Assembly (NCBI GenBank): GCA_019188255.1
Contig: JAETXT010000004.1
Span: 248,001 to 312,000 of the forward strand
From: Verticillium longisporum
Taxonomy: Eukaryota; Ascomycota; Sordariomycetes; Glomerellales; Plectosphaerellaceae
Direction: 5' to 3'
Length of the DNA stretch: 64,000 nt
Positions 11,399 through 22,841 of this stretch are shown here, in pieces. Under the pieces are notes generated by a model. The model did no database searches. It saw only the letters and a program-made list of their open reading frames with translations, and had not been told where the DNA came from. Both the position numbers and the translations under genes were made by a program. Each line of letters starts with the position of its first letter. Position 1 is the first letter of the stretch.

Positions 11399-12623
11399 TC
11401 ACCCGTAATGATGCTTCATCGCCATTCCGAAAATTTCGAGATCTTGTGCCGCATCTCGGGTGGTCGTCTTGGGCCCCATCCCTTGAGTAACAGAATTCCA
11501 CCACTCCTTGAGCTCATGGGTGTAGGGATCCTCGTACGTCTTGCGAATTGTAGCTTCCTTATACGTTCCATTGTAGTTCTCCGCAATGTGCATGGTGACC
11601 GGCAGCCCCTTGACATATGGAGTGTCGTACTATAGGCGGACCGACTTGGTGTTACTATAAACCTCGAGATGTGCGTCAAAGCGAGGGTTATTGTCGATGC
11701 CAGACTCATAAGAGACAGTGAAGCCAGGATACTTGAAGAGGTCACTAAAGCGTGGTTTATAAGTGATTCGGCGGTGGACATCATGCCGGCCTTCACTGGT
11801 CGACTCACTTCCAAAAGGGATAGCCAAGAGAAGAGCCCTTAACGCTGGTTGGCATTCCCAATACTTCCCGCGTTAACGAGAGGTCATGCGATCCGAGCCC
11901 ACAAAGCACTCGCCACGCCAGAGACGATTCTTTTGTGACTGGAACATCTCCGCACTCTGCAGGTGCACCATTGACAGCTTGTTCATGTCTTGCTGTTTTA
12001 TTAGCCGAATGCTCCGACCTAAAATCGGTGAACCTTTCCGGGAATGTCCCGGACTGGTTCACGAAAGTCAAGTTGGCCCCGATGATGTCTTTGGAAATCT
12101 TAGCAAGATCTCGCGAGAATAGACATTTGGACTTACCTCGGACAGGGGCATAGAAAACTTTGTCCATCCCGCCAACCTCCCTTATGGCGTCTTCAACGGG
12201 TGCAGCGTACCGTCTCATATAGCCCACCATGACAGAGCCTCGACTATGGCGTTCGGCCTCAGCAATCGTACCGATATCCTTCTTTGTCAAAGCCAGCGAT
12301 TTCTCAACGAGCACATGCTTGTGATGTTTCAGAGCAGCCAGGGCATGCTCTGCGTGGTACTCGTCTGAACTTGCCACCAAAATGACATCGACGTCTTCCG
12401 AGGTGCAAAGAAGCTCCGGATTACGGGTCGTTTTGACAGTGCCTGGTATCTTGGCTGCGCAGTGCTTCAGGGCGGCTTCAGAGAAATCGCACAAGTACGT
12501 GATCCTGAACCAGCTGCTCATGTATGAGAGGGTAGGGATGTGAACAACTTGCGCGACTTCACCGCAACCAATAATTCCGACATTGAGTGGCACTCTGCCT
12601 GTTCCAGAAGTCAAAATGTCCAT
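11399..12623 (-). pseudogene. Gfo/Idh/MocA-type NAD(P)-dependent oxidoreductase with an internal TAG
   Basis: Three exons on the minus strand: 12623-12137, 12088-11809 and 11744-11399, with introns of 48 and 64 nt (GTAAGT and GTGAGT donors). The phases agree and the full frame is 371 codons. The N-terminus has the Rossmann motif GCGEVA (residues 19-24) and EKS at 107-109, the usual EKP site of the family. The C-terminal half has the conserved QSGTFP, LGSHDL, LGMPTSV and YVKGLPVTM segments. Codon 294 is TAG (11632-11630), immediately before YDTPYVKGLPVTM, where relatives as I recall them carry Gln. The frame stays open and conserved for 77 more codons. No intron of workable size removes the stop. 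A CAG-to-TAG transition is the simplest explanation. Family members oxidise sugars, inositols or related cyclic substrates, and the substrate here is unknown. The gene is divergent from a Zn2Cys6 regulator at 13102. Confidence 0.85.
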
Positions 12624-13101
12624 TGTCCGCGACGTTGAGGCCGTAAACTGCGAATATTGTCGATCCAAGCGGGGCCAGAACAGGTTTAATTTCCTCTGTA
12701 GTGCATTGTGGCAGGGTGTACTTCAGCGAGTCTTCTTCGTACCCCTATTAAAGTCCGAATCTGCCCAGCACATCAGCCCAAATAGATCGTTGAGGCGTCA
12801 TTCTCGGGATGGCCCCCGAACCACCGCCGCCGAGCAGACTGCTTCTGACGAGCAATGAGACGCCTATTTGTAGAGAGGTGGGGCTCTTGTGCTTGAAACC
12901 CAAACTAGACCAAAGGTAGAAACGGCCTTGACTGTCTACTGTGTAGGGACGGAGGTCATCTTTGCCCCGGAACTCCCCGAGCCGTCGCTTTATCCGCTTC
13001 TGAGACCAAGCTACCCCACTCGTATTATTGCTCGCACTTTAGCCCCGAGATTCCGCGGCTGCGACACGGCTTTCAAACTTTCAAGGAACACCAACAGCGG
13101 A
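12624..13101. promoter_or_regulatory. Shared bidirectional promoter region
   Basis: 478 bp between the divergent starts of the oxidoreductase and the Zn2Cys6 regulator. It is the natural place for the regulator to control both genes. The regulator's frame stays open back to 12889, so part of this region could be coding if an earlier start is used. I could not identify a paired CGG operator with certainty. Confidence 0.5.
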
Positions 13102-15399
13102 ATGCCAGCCATGCAGTCATTATTACCCCTCGACGGCAACACTTCCTCCCCCCAAAGGGACGCACATGCGGCTCAAGCCGCGCATGCTGCATCTCCGGAC
13201 AATTCAGCTCGTGTTCCCCGTGGGGGCGGCACGCCTCCGGATGCAACAACAGTTGCCAATAGGCCCCGAGGCCCTCGCAAACGGGACCGTGGGGAGGTGT
13301 CAAGGGCTGATGTCGCGTATCCACGAAAAAGAGCGACTGCAGCTTGTAGGTTGTGTCGATCTAGAAAGGTGAAGTGCAACAATGCTCGACCAACCTGCGG
13401 GAATTGCTCTTCTCACAACGCAGTATGCGTTTACGAAGACTCAGATGATGTCTCTGCGTAAGGAATTCGCCCTCATCTGCCCAAGTCGAGCGACTTTTCC
13501 TGGCTGGCCTCGAAATTGCTAATGCAATGCACCAGGTTCGATCCTGCTAGTATTGCGATTCTCGACAAATTGAATCAGGTGCTCTCCAGGTTGGACCGCT
13601 TGCCATCGTCTCCAGGACAAGGACATGGCGGCTTGGTTGCAGAGCTCTCGTACGCTGCCAATTCGACGCCCAGTAATTCAGTCCCATTAGAACCTCGGAG
13701 AACCACAGACGAGGCCCCTGTCGAGGTTCAAACCATCTCAAGAGACGACTTGTCGATCCCATCCGCAAAGACGACATGCGAGGCTGTCCTTCAGTGGCCT
13801 GTGCTGGAATGCTGCTATCCCCCAAATTACATCATTGACGCCGTTTTTGAAACGGGGATTGTAGATAGCGACTCTGACGAGGAGGATGAGAAGGAAAGCT
13901 CGAATCTCTCGCTATTAAACAAATCCAGAAGACACGGGTTCAACGAAGAGGATGTGTTGCCGTTGGTACAGAGGTTCCTCGATCTCGTGCACACCAAAAA
14001 TCCAGTTCTCGAAGCCGACACTTTGTGGTCCTATGCCCGGCGCGTAGCAGAAGATGGACTTAAGTGGGACTCGAGGTCTTGCATGGTGGTGAGCATGTCT
14101 ACAACAGGAGAGCCAATAGTCTTGGCAAAGTTACTGATCAGAGCACCTTTAGCTGCTTGCGTGCGCTCTTGGCTCTGTAGCCCGCTCATTCCCAGAGGGC
14201 ACCTCGACGCCTAGCCCTGGCGCCACATCTTCGCTCAAGTCTCAGGCTGAAAGTCTTCACAGCGGCGAGGTCTACTACAACCTTGCTCGTCGAAGATTTG
14301 GTTTGCTCCAAAAGGGATTACTCGAACCCCAATGTCATTTCTTCGCAGGTGTTTACCTGATGTACACGCTGAGACCATTGCTCGCATGGACACAGTTCCA
14401 TTCAGCTTCCAGATCGTATCATGTCTACCTTCAGTGCCAGGCCCGCAGAACGAACTCCCTAACAAGCGGCTCAAGGTCTGCACGGCGGCGTCAACTAGAG
14501 CAGCGACTTTACTGGAGTTGTTACAAGTCTGAGTGCGAGCTCCGAGCCGAGATGGATCTTCCCAACAGTTCGTTGGCGTCGTTCAACTTTCCGGATATGC
14601 ACCCTTCACCGCCCGACATGGATACACCGAGTTCCGACCCGGTGGACCAGACGAATCCGAGTGCTGGGCAGCAACCTTCAGTGCCAAGCCGCCTATCAGC
14701 TTCTTTGATACAGCAGCAAGAAGAAAGCTGGTACTACTACTTGACCGAAATCACTCTCAGAAGGATCGCAAACGACATTCTGAATGAGTTTTACCAGAAT
14801 GGACATGAAGGGTGGAATACCGAGACAATCGGCTTCATGGCTCAAGCAGCACGCGGGTTCGAACAGCAACTATCTGACTGGTATGAACTCATCGGTTAAT
14901 CATCGTCGCATGTGAATCAATTGAGATGTATTGCTGATACGGATTATAACATAGGTACGACGGATTGCCACCGCCGATCCGCTTTGATGACTTGGAATTG
15001 TGCCCACGAGAGCTGCCGTACATGGTCAAAGGTCGAGTCTATGAGATCAAGACTTGGCTCTACCGCCCGTTCCTCTATTACGCAATCCACAACCCTCTCG
15101 GAGCACCTCATCGGGCCATGGTCCAGCCACTGGTAGACCAGGCGATATCGTGGCACCTGAGCGGGATCAGGGGGGAGCCTTTGTCTCACCGGCATCATGG
15201 CTCTTGGTATGGCGTTCGGGTAGCGGCTACATGTGCATTTGTTGTGCTGGCGGCAGTCAAATCTGGAAAAATTACAATGCCTGTCGGGGTGGACTGGAGA
15301 GCTGACATTCGTCAGTGCATTGAGAGGATGCGATTCTGGGAGGAAGAAGGACCTGGCATCACCCGAGCTATCCAGGTCTTAGAGGACTACCTGCAGTGA
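13102..15399 (+). CDS. Zn2Cys6 fungal transcription factor (693 residues)
   Basis: Four exons, 13102-13457, 13536-14088, 14153-14880 and 14955-15399, with introns of 78, 64 and 74 nt. The spliced length is 694 codons including stop, and all phases agree. The zinc cluster is complete: Cys 82, 85, 92, 99, 102 and 109 (CX2CX6CX6CX2CX6C), with the basic RSRKVK segment between the second and third Cys. A short leucine-rich linker (AILDKLNQVLSRLDRL) follows, as expected for dimerisation. The middle homology region of fungal regulators is visible from about residue 270 (LLACALGSVARSF, YYNLARRRFGLL). I chose ATG 13102, but the frame is open to 12889. This gene is undamaged, unlike its neighbours. It probably controls the divergent oxidoreductase and the downstream sugar transporter. 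Confidence 0.9.
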
Positions 15400-15919
15400 C
15401 TAATGCGAGACCTTGCCAATGGCAACCGGAATCTTTTTCCGTGACGGGGGAATTAGAACAAGACCAAGCTGATACAAAGGAGCCAATCGGCACTGTCAAA
15501 AGCTGGGCCCATCCCAACTACGCAAACATGCTACTGCGCCCTGCAGATGAGACTTACATGTAGGCTTTCAGCTGGAATCGTCACTGTTATCAACAGAGCG
15601 AGTCATATTCCTCGTTTGCAGAGGTGACCGAGACTCCGCGCGGTCCGCATCACTACTACCCCAGATTTGCCCAGGTGGCCGCTAGCACCCCGGATCTCGT
15701 ACATGGTGTGATCGGGGATGAAATAGTCCACGCTCGATTTTCCCTGTTCACATACCGAGTGAAGTTGATATATATGACCAAGAAGTCTTTCCGTCAGTCA
15801 TCGAGAAGCCAACAACTAAATCAGGCGCTCACCCACGCATCAGCTAACTACCTCTCTCACTTCTGTCGGTTCCTTCTTCATTGAGCCATCCACAGCTTGG
15901 CACTGTCATCGGCGTCACA
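15400..15919. other. Intergenic region before the MFS pseudogene
   Basis: 520 bp between the 3' end of the regulator and the MFS start. Contains the presumed old transporter promoter. No other gene or repeat is seen. Confidence 0.5.
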
Positions 15920-17532
15920 ATGTTGGGTAAATCAAACAATCCAAAGCCCAAAAAGTCTGCCATTGGCGACGATCTGGCATAGCTCATACCGAGAGATGGA
16001 GTAGCGTGGTACAGAAAGAGCCACCTTTTCCGCCTCAACTAGTACTGTCTTTGCATGTGTCTTCTGGTGGCAGCAAACGGATACGACGGCAGTATGATGA
16101 ACGGTCTCATGGCGCTACCACAGTGGTTCAACTTCATGAATCATCCCAAGGTGCCTGGTTTGGGATTCATCGACGCTGTTTCAAGCCTTGTCCTCGACGC
16201 TGGCCTACCCGATGGTGGTCTATTTCGCGAATCGTCGGGGTCGCAAGAAGGGCCTCTATGTTGGTTACTTCTTTCTGGTACTTGATGCTCTTCTACAAAC
16301 CTTCACGCCAAACGACGCCGGCTTCGTCATCAGTCGCTTTTTCTTGGGTCAGCCAAGTGCCTGGTGGGGTGGTCTTGCCCCCCTCCTCATCACAGAGATT
16401 GCGTATCCTTCGCATAGAGTTCTCCTGACGTCTTGTACAACTGTGGATGGTATATTGGATCAACGCTGGCAGCGAAGGCTACTTGTGGTACCCGCAACTA
16501 TGCTTCTGACTGGGCGTGGCGGATCCCTTCGCTCCTGCAGGTCGCTGTGCCCCTTGTCGTCCTCCCTGGCGTCCTGCTGATCCCCGAATCGCCTCATTAC
16601 CTCATCTCCACAGGCCAGACGAGCAAAGCCAAGAACATTCTGACCGAGCTTCACTCTGGCGGAGAAGTGAACTCCCGTCTGGTCGACTTTGAAATGGCGG
16701 AGGTAGCAAACGCCATCAAAGCCGGCAGCAACGCAGCCAGCACCACATCCTGGGCAGAGCTTTTCGCGACAAATGGGAATCGCCATCGAGCCTTCATCTC
16801 GGTGATGCTTGGTATATTCGCTCATTGGAACGGTGTCGGCGTCGTACCATATTACCTTGCCCTCGTACTTCAGAGTGTTGGCATTATATCTGTGACACAC
16901 CAGACACTTATCTGTGGATGCCTGCAGATCTGGAACCTCTTTTTCGCCGTGCTGGCTGCTGTCAACGTCGACAGGGTTGGCCGTCGCCCGCTCTTCCTGC
17001 TAAGTTCAGGTGGCATGCTGATCAGCTACATTATTATCTCGGGCTTGTCCAGCAGCTTTGCGCAGACGGGGATGAGCTCCGTCGGCCTGGCTGTCGTGCC
17101 GTTCCTCTACATCTACTACGGATTCTACGATCTCGCCTTGTAAGGCATACCCATGTGCTGTAGCGGCTGTAACTTATTGTCTGACCAGTGATGCAGCACA
17201 CCCCTCGTGGTTTCGTATCCCGCAGAGATCTGGCCGTACCAGCTTCGCGCCTGTGGTATTGCCCTGACGCAGTTGTCGACCTACTTGCCATCTTTTTCAA
17301 CATCTTCGTCAACCCGATTGCGCCGGATGCGACTGGGTGGAAATATTATATTGTTTTTGCTGTCATTCTGGTTATTGTCACCGGCACCGTCTACTTCTGT
17401 TACCCGGAAACAAAGGGTCTCTCTCTGAAGGAGATGTCCGTTATTTTCGACGGCGTAGAGGCTGCCACCATATCGGAGAATGCCGTCATGGCTATCAAGG
17501 GAGCCGATGTTGATCACAAGGAGATGGCCTGA
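15920..17532 (+). pseudogene. Sugar-transporter-family MFS permease, multiply disrupted
   Basis: The order of conserved blocks is that of a full-length fungal hexose/lactose-type MFS transporter: DDLA-LIPRDGV-WYRK, ANGYDGSMMNGL, GRKKGLYVGYFF, PSAWWGGLAPLL, PESPHYLIS, NGVGVVPYYLALVL, DRVGRRPLFLLS, SYPAEIWPYQLRA, PETKGLSLKEM. An intron at 17140-17196 is normal. The frame is broken by TAG at 15980-15982 (codon 21) and TAG at 16040-16042 (codon 41), and by shifts near 16181-16188, 16431-16436 and 17283-17288. The last two are each consistent with a one-base loss and the first with a one-base gain. Together these lesions restore a length divisible by three, so they are well placed. At least five inactivating changes make this a pseudogene. 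It probably once imported the substrate of the neighbouring oxidoreductase pathway. Confidence 0.88.
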
Positions 17533-19882
17533 GTTTTCAGGGCAAAAGCGTGTACCAAGAAACGACAGACAATTCACCCGTCGTTGCGGTCGGTCTGGTT
17601 GATGTGCATAGTCTAAAAAACCATGGAACCGTGTTACCTCAAGCCATCTGGGTCCCCAGCATTCCTACAGATCTACCGGGGGCTCGGCCCTGTAACACAC
17701 TGGGTCTTGGCGGCCTCGTCAATCTGAGAATGCCATTGGTGTCGTGAACAAGAATATCCCTCTACCGGACGCCTGAAGGATGGGAAGTTTAGAAACCTTG
17801 GAATTGGAAGCCTTGTCCTCGGAGGTAGCCAGCACAAGGTCGGTGGATGACGGTCTCAAGTCCAACCTCTTTCATGTGCTGAAGGGCGGATTTCGTGCCA
17901 TTTCAGTTGAATTTCAAGTTCGCGAAACTTGGTTTCATGTAGCCTGCTGTCTGCTTTCTACACCCAAGACATGTCTCGTGTAAGCGGGCCTGTCCGGCAA
18001 CAGCACGTCCTTTTACAGTGGATGAATAATGAAGACCAGGCAAGCAGTCCATCGGTGCAGCAGACACTGCAGTGACAGCCTAGGCACATCTTCAGAAAGG
18101 CGATAACTTCGATTGTTCGTCTGCTTGCTAGAGAATTACCAGGTCCTGCTGGTGCTGGACGAAACTTCACGCATTAGCAGACTTGAGCGCCACGTCCCGA
18201 AGCAGGACGAAAGCCGATGAATTGGACTACAGGGTCGTGGGCGCTATAGGTCAATGGCCCCAAGAAACACCACGAGCGTCGGCACGGCGTCATGGCAGCC
18301 GACGGAGCGCATAAACTGAAAAGTCGCGGCGGGACTTGGTTGGCGGCATGAGGTTCGGCGAGCGCAGACGCCGTGGTTGACTCGACTCTAGTGGGTGATG
18401 CGCCGGCAGAATGGTAGGCCAAGCCTGGAGTTTGGTACCAGCCTGCCCCATCGGATGGATCAGGATGCATGACACACGTAGCCAAGCCAGCTTCCAGAAG
18501 CAAGTCGGTTCGTCATCCAAGAGAGTCAGCGAGAGACGTAGATGGAAGTCATGTCCGACCAGAAGCAAAGCAAGGGGCAGAGATCAGAGGATCGGTGACG
18601 TGACTTGACAGGTAGTTTGATGAGCACTGAGGGCGGCGGGGACGGGAGTAAGCGATATAGGCGGGTTTGAGGGGGTCATCGTGGCTCCCAGGTTCATGCG
18701 CAAGGAGGACACTCTTTTGGAGGAGAGAGCAAGGGCTCTGAATCATTCGCAACGCGCAAGAGAGAGAGAGGTCGGTCGACCAACAACCCAGTTGTCTGGG
18801 TGGTCTTTGAACCGGCCATGTGGTCGGATAGAAGGCCGTCGACTGTCGATCTCATTGCACGAGGTTGGTTCAGGTATAAACAGGAGAAGGGGGATAAGGA
18901 ATGTTTCACGGAGTCTTGACGAGCAGACATTCGTCCGCATCGTGTCGCACACAAACAGCTTGCCATCCACCACTTCTATTCAAGACGCCATGTCGGCCAC
19001 CTTTTTTCATCTCACGGCGCCCGACCACGACCTCCAGGAAACAATGGCTGCCTCGAGGAGCAGCAAAGGTCCCCCTTACGTCTGATATACTCGCGACGCG
19101 ATTGGCGAAGGATGAGCTCTAGGGCCGTGTTTCAAAAATGGCCCTTGAGGGCACTGAGGGCTCCTTGGGATCCAGCGCTCCGTCGCACCACGAGAGAACT
19201 TTCAGGGGTTCCGAGACGGCCAAGCCTCCAATCGCGCCCCCGTAGATGCCCATCAGGTCCCCATAATAGCAGCGTCAGCCGTCTGTTCTCACCACATGCC
19301 GCACAAGTCGACCGGATTTGTATCCCATCGCCGGCGTCGGGGGCCCAGATCCGTGCCCTTGTGCTGCTTGGGACTCGGGTGTACGGCCGAGTATGCCCAC
19401 ACGCGGTCAATCGGACGACGATAAGGCCGATTTCTCAAGAACCACACCATTCGAGAAGGAGAAGGGGTCGTGCTCTGTGCCCGTGCCGACGGAGAGAGGA
19501 GGCCCAACCAAGATGGCTCGCGTTTCAGACTCTTCGAAGCAGCTCCTCGAGAGTCCGGGGGCTCAGGCAAAGGGGAGAGGGCAAGCTGCTGCACATCAAA
19601 CCCAGACAGTCCGCATCATCGACGTCTTCATCCTAGTCACCCTATAGTCATTGAACTTATTGTTCTGACGTTGATCCCCTTGGTCCTTCCAGCCCCCCTC
19701 TCTCCGCTGATTACCATCGCCCCTGGGTTCATCCTCACGATCTTGACATTACTCAAGATCACCACTACCACGTAACATCGTGTACGCATCACGCGTTTGC
19801 TTCCAGGTCTGATTACGTCGCCACTGTTCGGCCTGGCTTCGACCGGCTGGCGGCGCTCTCCAACAGCTCCTTCGACCAGACA
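17533..19882. other. Gene-free stretch with a small AG microsatellite
   Basis: 2.3 kb without a supported gene. A short AG tract lies near 18759-18770. Long frames at 19112-19636 and on the opposite strand are Arg/Ser/Pro-rich and look like GC-biased chance frames. The last few hundred bases are CT-rich and are the likely promoter and leader of the gene at 19883. Confidence 0.5.
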
Positions 19883-20971
19883 ATGAAGACCGAGACAGCC
19901 TCTCTCCTGCTCCTCGCCGCCCTCAGCGTGGCCGAGGAGCTGACGCCAAATGATGTTCCACTCGCCTGTGCCAATATGTGCGGCCCTATCGTCGAGCTGA
20001 GCTACAAGTGCGATGTCGACGGCACCGATGAGCTGCGCAAGTTGAAGAGGCGGAAACTATTCAGCCCACAACAGCAGCAGCAGCAACAACAACAACAGCA
20101 GCAATCAGCACCAAAGGCCAAGCGTCAGGCCGATCCAGAACCGCAAGCACCAGCACCGGTTCCCAGCTCAACAAACAACCAACAAGCGGCCGATGTCATC
20201 TTCATCCCCGGTTCCATCGGCAAGTTCAAGACAATACCGACGCCGTTGCCACCAGCCGACACGGGCGTGCCCTCGATGGCCGTCACGCCCGCCGCTCCGG
20301 CACCAACGCTACCAGTCCTCGATCTGCGACCAACAACGACGCCGACGAACCTCAATCCCAACCTCCCCATCCTTGCGACGCCAATCCTTCCCTCGGTGCC
20401 AGCGTCGACGCCCCTCGCAACGGCTTCGTCGACGCAAGTGCCGCTGCCCGTGGGCAATGAGGCAGATGCCGGCGACGGCGTAGACGCCGGCCCCGCCCCC
20501 AGCAACAGCCTCAACGGCAACGTCGGCGACATGGTCGACGACGCGGGCAACCTGTGGCCCGGGCAGAAGGGCCGTCAAGCGGCAAGCGACCTCGAGACGG
20601 CGTGCATCTGCAGCAACACGAGCTTCAACGTGCGGCGCGTGGCCGGCTTGTGCGGCGACTGTCTGGAACAGGTCTCTGGCGATCAGGGGCGTAAGTGATC
20701 CCACCTTCCCGCGACTGCGACTCAACCCTCCTGAGAGAAAACAAAGGCACGAAGCTAACTGGTGGCAGCGATGAGGGCGATTCTCGCGTCGTGCAATTTT
20801 ACGACGGAGCGGTATGAACCGGAGAAGGAATCGCTCGTCGCCAACGTCAGGGTCGAGGCGACGAAACCGAGCTTCACGCAGACGGCGGCGGCATCCTACT
20901 CGTGGCGCGTCTCGGGTCCGACGTGGGCCGTTGTCGTCGGGGCGGGCATGCTGCTCGGGATGGGTTGGTGA
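19883..20971 (+). CDS. GPI-anchored cysteine-rich secreted protein with polyQ insert (336 residues)
   Basis: Two exons, 19883-20690 and 20769-20971, joined by a 78-nt intron (GTAAGT donor). The total is 337 codons including stop. A signal peptide covers about residues 1-18. A first Cys cluster (CANMCGPIVELSYKC, about 29-43) is followed by a basic patch and a pure Gln tract (residues 63-74, 20069-20104), then about 140 residues rich in Pro, Thr and Ala. The second Cys cluster (CICSNTSFN, CGDC, SCNF) lies near the C-terminus. The protein ends in a short hydrophobic stretch (WAVVVGAGMLLGMGW) typical of a GPI signal. The Cys pattern is reminiscent of, but not identical to, CFEM-type domains. It resembles a family of fungal wall proteins in which two Cys-rich halves flank a variable disordered insert. 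Function unknown; most likely cell-wall surface. Confidence 0.8.
20069..20104 (+). repeat. CAG/CAA microsatellite coding polyglutamine
   Basis: Twelve consecutive CAG or CAA codons inside the GPI-anchored protein gene. Being trinucleotide, it can change length without shifting the frame. Confidence 0.9.
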
Positions 20972-22841
20972 TGATTGCGACCATGCGTGTCTGTCGGCGG
21001 CGGGTTATGAAATCGGCGTTGCACCACTCCTTGATACCACTGTTTCTTATTGTATGTATTTTTTTTATCATCGTTTCATGACGATAGAGAGGGCTTCGCC
21101 TCGTGGTGTTGATTCTTGCACGGCAATCGACGGGCCTCGATAGCTGTTTCGCGGGCTTGATATAGTTTAATGTTAGCGGCCCCGATAAGAAGACATGTTC
21201 GCCAGCAATTTACTGCTTGATTGTCAAATCTTGGATCTTGTGACAGAACCTGCGTGAGCTCGTTGGGCTACTTTGCACTACAAGGTTTCGATAATTTCTG
21301 GCACTCGTCGGCCCGCCCGTTTGACTCCTTGACGAAAGGTCAACGGCTCCGATCTTGGCATGAAAGACGTCTTAGAAGCAACATTCAATGAACTCCCGAG
21401 GGCAAGCCAACTGCATTCGGGCTGTGTGCTGGTCTATCCCCGACGTCAGCATTGCTCGCTTGTCCTTCATGCGCAGACTGCGATCCGACAAAATCCGCAC
21501 GATCGACATGGTTTCGGCATCCGATGAATCCCTAGCCGACTCGATGACCGTGGCCCTAACAGTATGCTGCTCTCAACAACGTCGATTGGCGTCCAATCAG
21601 ACCCCACACGAGGGAATGTCATTCGAAGAGCATTGACAGAACAACGAGCACAGCAGGAGTGACGCTCGAGCCGGGTTCCGAGCAGAATGGCCGCAACCAT
21701 GGCTCACGACAATGGTCGTTGGGGTTCAGTGTGCCCAGCCAGGGACGTGAAGCCGAGAGTGTGCAGTATTCGCGGCTTCTGATTGGCTCCTCAACACAGC
21801 CACGCGATGCGAGTCGTGATCAACGGGCGAGTTGTTGGGCGTAGCCAGAAGGGAAAGACTGAGAACGTGGTGAGAAGGGAAGTCGAGAAATCTCTGCCTG
21901 CTTTCAGAATCTATGATGAGATGAGGGTGCCATTTCGGAATATAGTTCCACGAGGACTCACGACCTCCCAGTCCTTTCTCACTTCAACAAATATGCTGCC
22001 GCCAGCTATGAAGACCAGTGCCTTCTCTTGTTGGCTCACAAGATCAATGGCTACAGTATACTCATCGTATACTGATCGTGATAGCACTGCTCTGGACCAA
22101 TTCGGCGCGGTCGTAGCGACACGCATCTCGGTGACCCCACAAGTGAAGCCATCACGACGTCAAGGTCGATCTAAGGGCCCACCCCTTCAGAACCATCGGC
22201 AAGGTACAGACGCGAGCAGAGAGCTCGGCCATCGTTCACTGCGGACCCTGTCACTTTGCCCATGTGTTCCAGCGATTCGCGCCACCCGATCCCCCAATGT
22301 TCCCAGCTAACCCCAGAACGACCCTTGTTTCTGGTTGCCCCTCCCCCTCTCCCCCCCCCCCGTCATGAGCCCCTCCACATGGCACCCCTCCATCACTGTA
22401 CGTGACCTACCTTACCTCACTTGCCGACAGTGAGTTTGACCAACCGCCATGCACGTCTCCCACCACGGTGCCATCCTGCGAAGCATCAGTGCCCAGAACG
22501 GGACGACGCGCTGCTGACCGTCACATGGCCTGGCTTGGAAGCATGATATCTTGGGCACAGCCTGCGCACACTCTTGACGTTAGCATCAAACACCTCCCTC
22601 TCCTTCTCCCCCTCCTACTGTTCACCATGAGTTCTAGCACCAGCACCGGCACAAGCTCAAGCTCAAGCTCCAACACCGCCAACACAACCAAGCGCATCCG
22701 CCGCAAGCCCGCCAAATACCACTCCCCAGAACTCAAGCCCGTTTGTTTTGGGAACGGCAAGCTTGATCAACTCCTCCAGCTGACTGCCCTCGTCCAAGAA
22801 GCACAACAAGGGAGCGGCGTCAGGCTCTCAGCGCAACAACA
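20972..22841. other. Gene-free stretch with poly-C tract and an upstream overlapping frame
   Basis: 1.9 kb before the glycosyltransferase. Contains a run of about 12 C near 22351-22362 and a Ser-rich frame that starts at ATG 22627 and overlaps the glycosyltransferase start in another frame, ending at 23055. That frame could be an upstream open reading frame. No other gene is supported. Confidence 0.5.

Noticed and set aside
11399..17532. Repeat-induced point mutation as the cause of the decayed locus
   Set aside because: The region is not duplicated in the window, is not AT-rich, and many lesions are indels, which RIP does not make.
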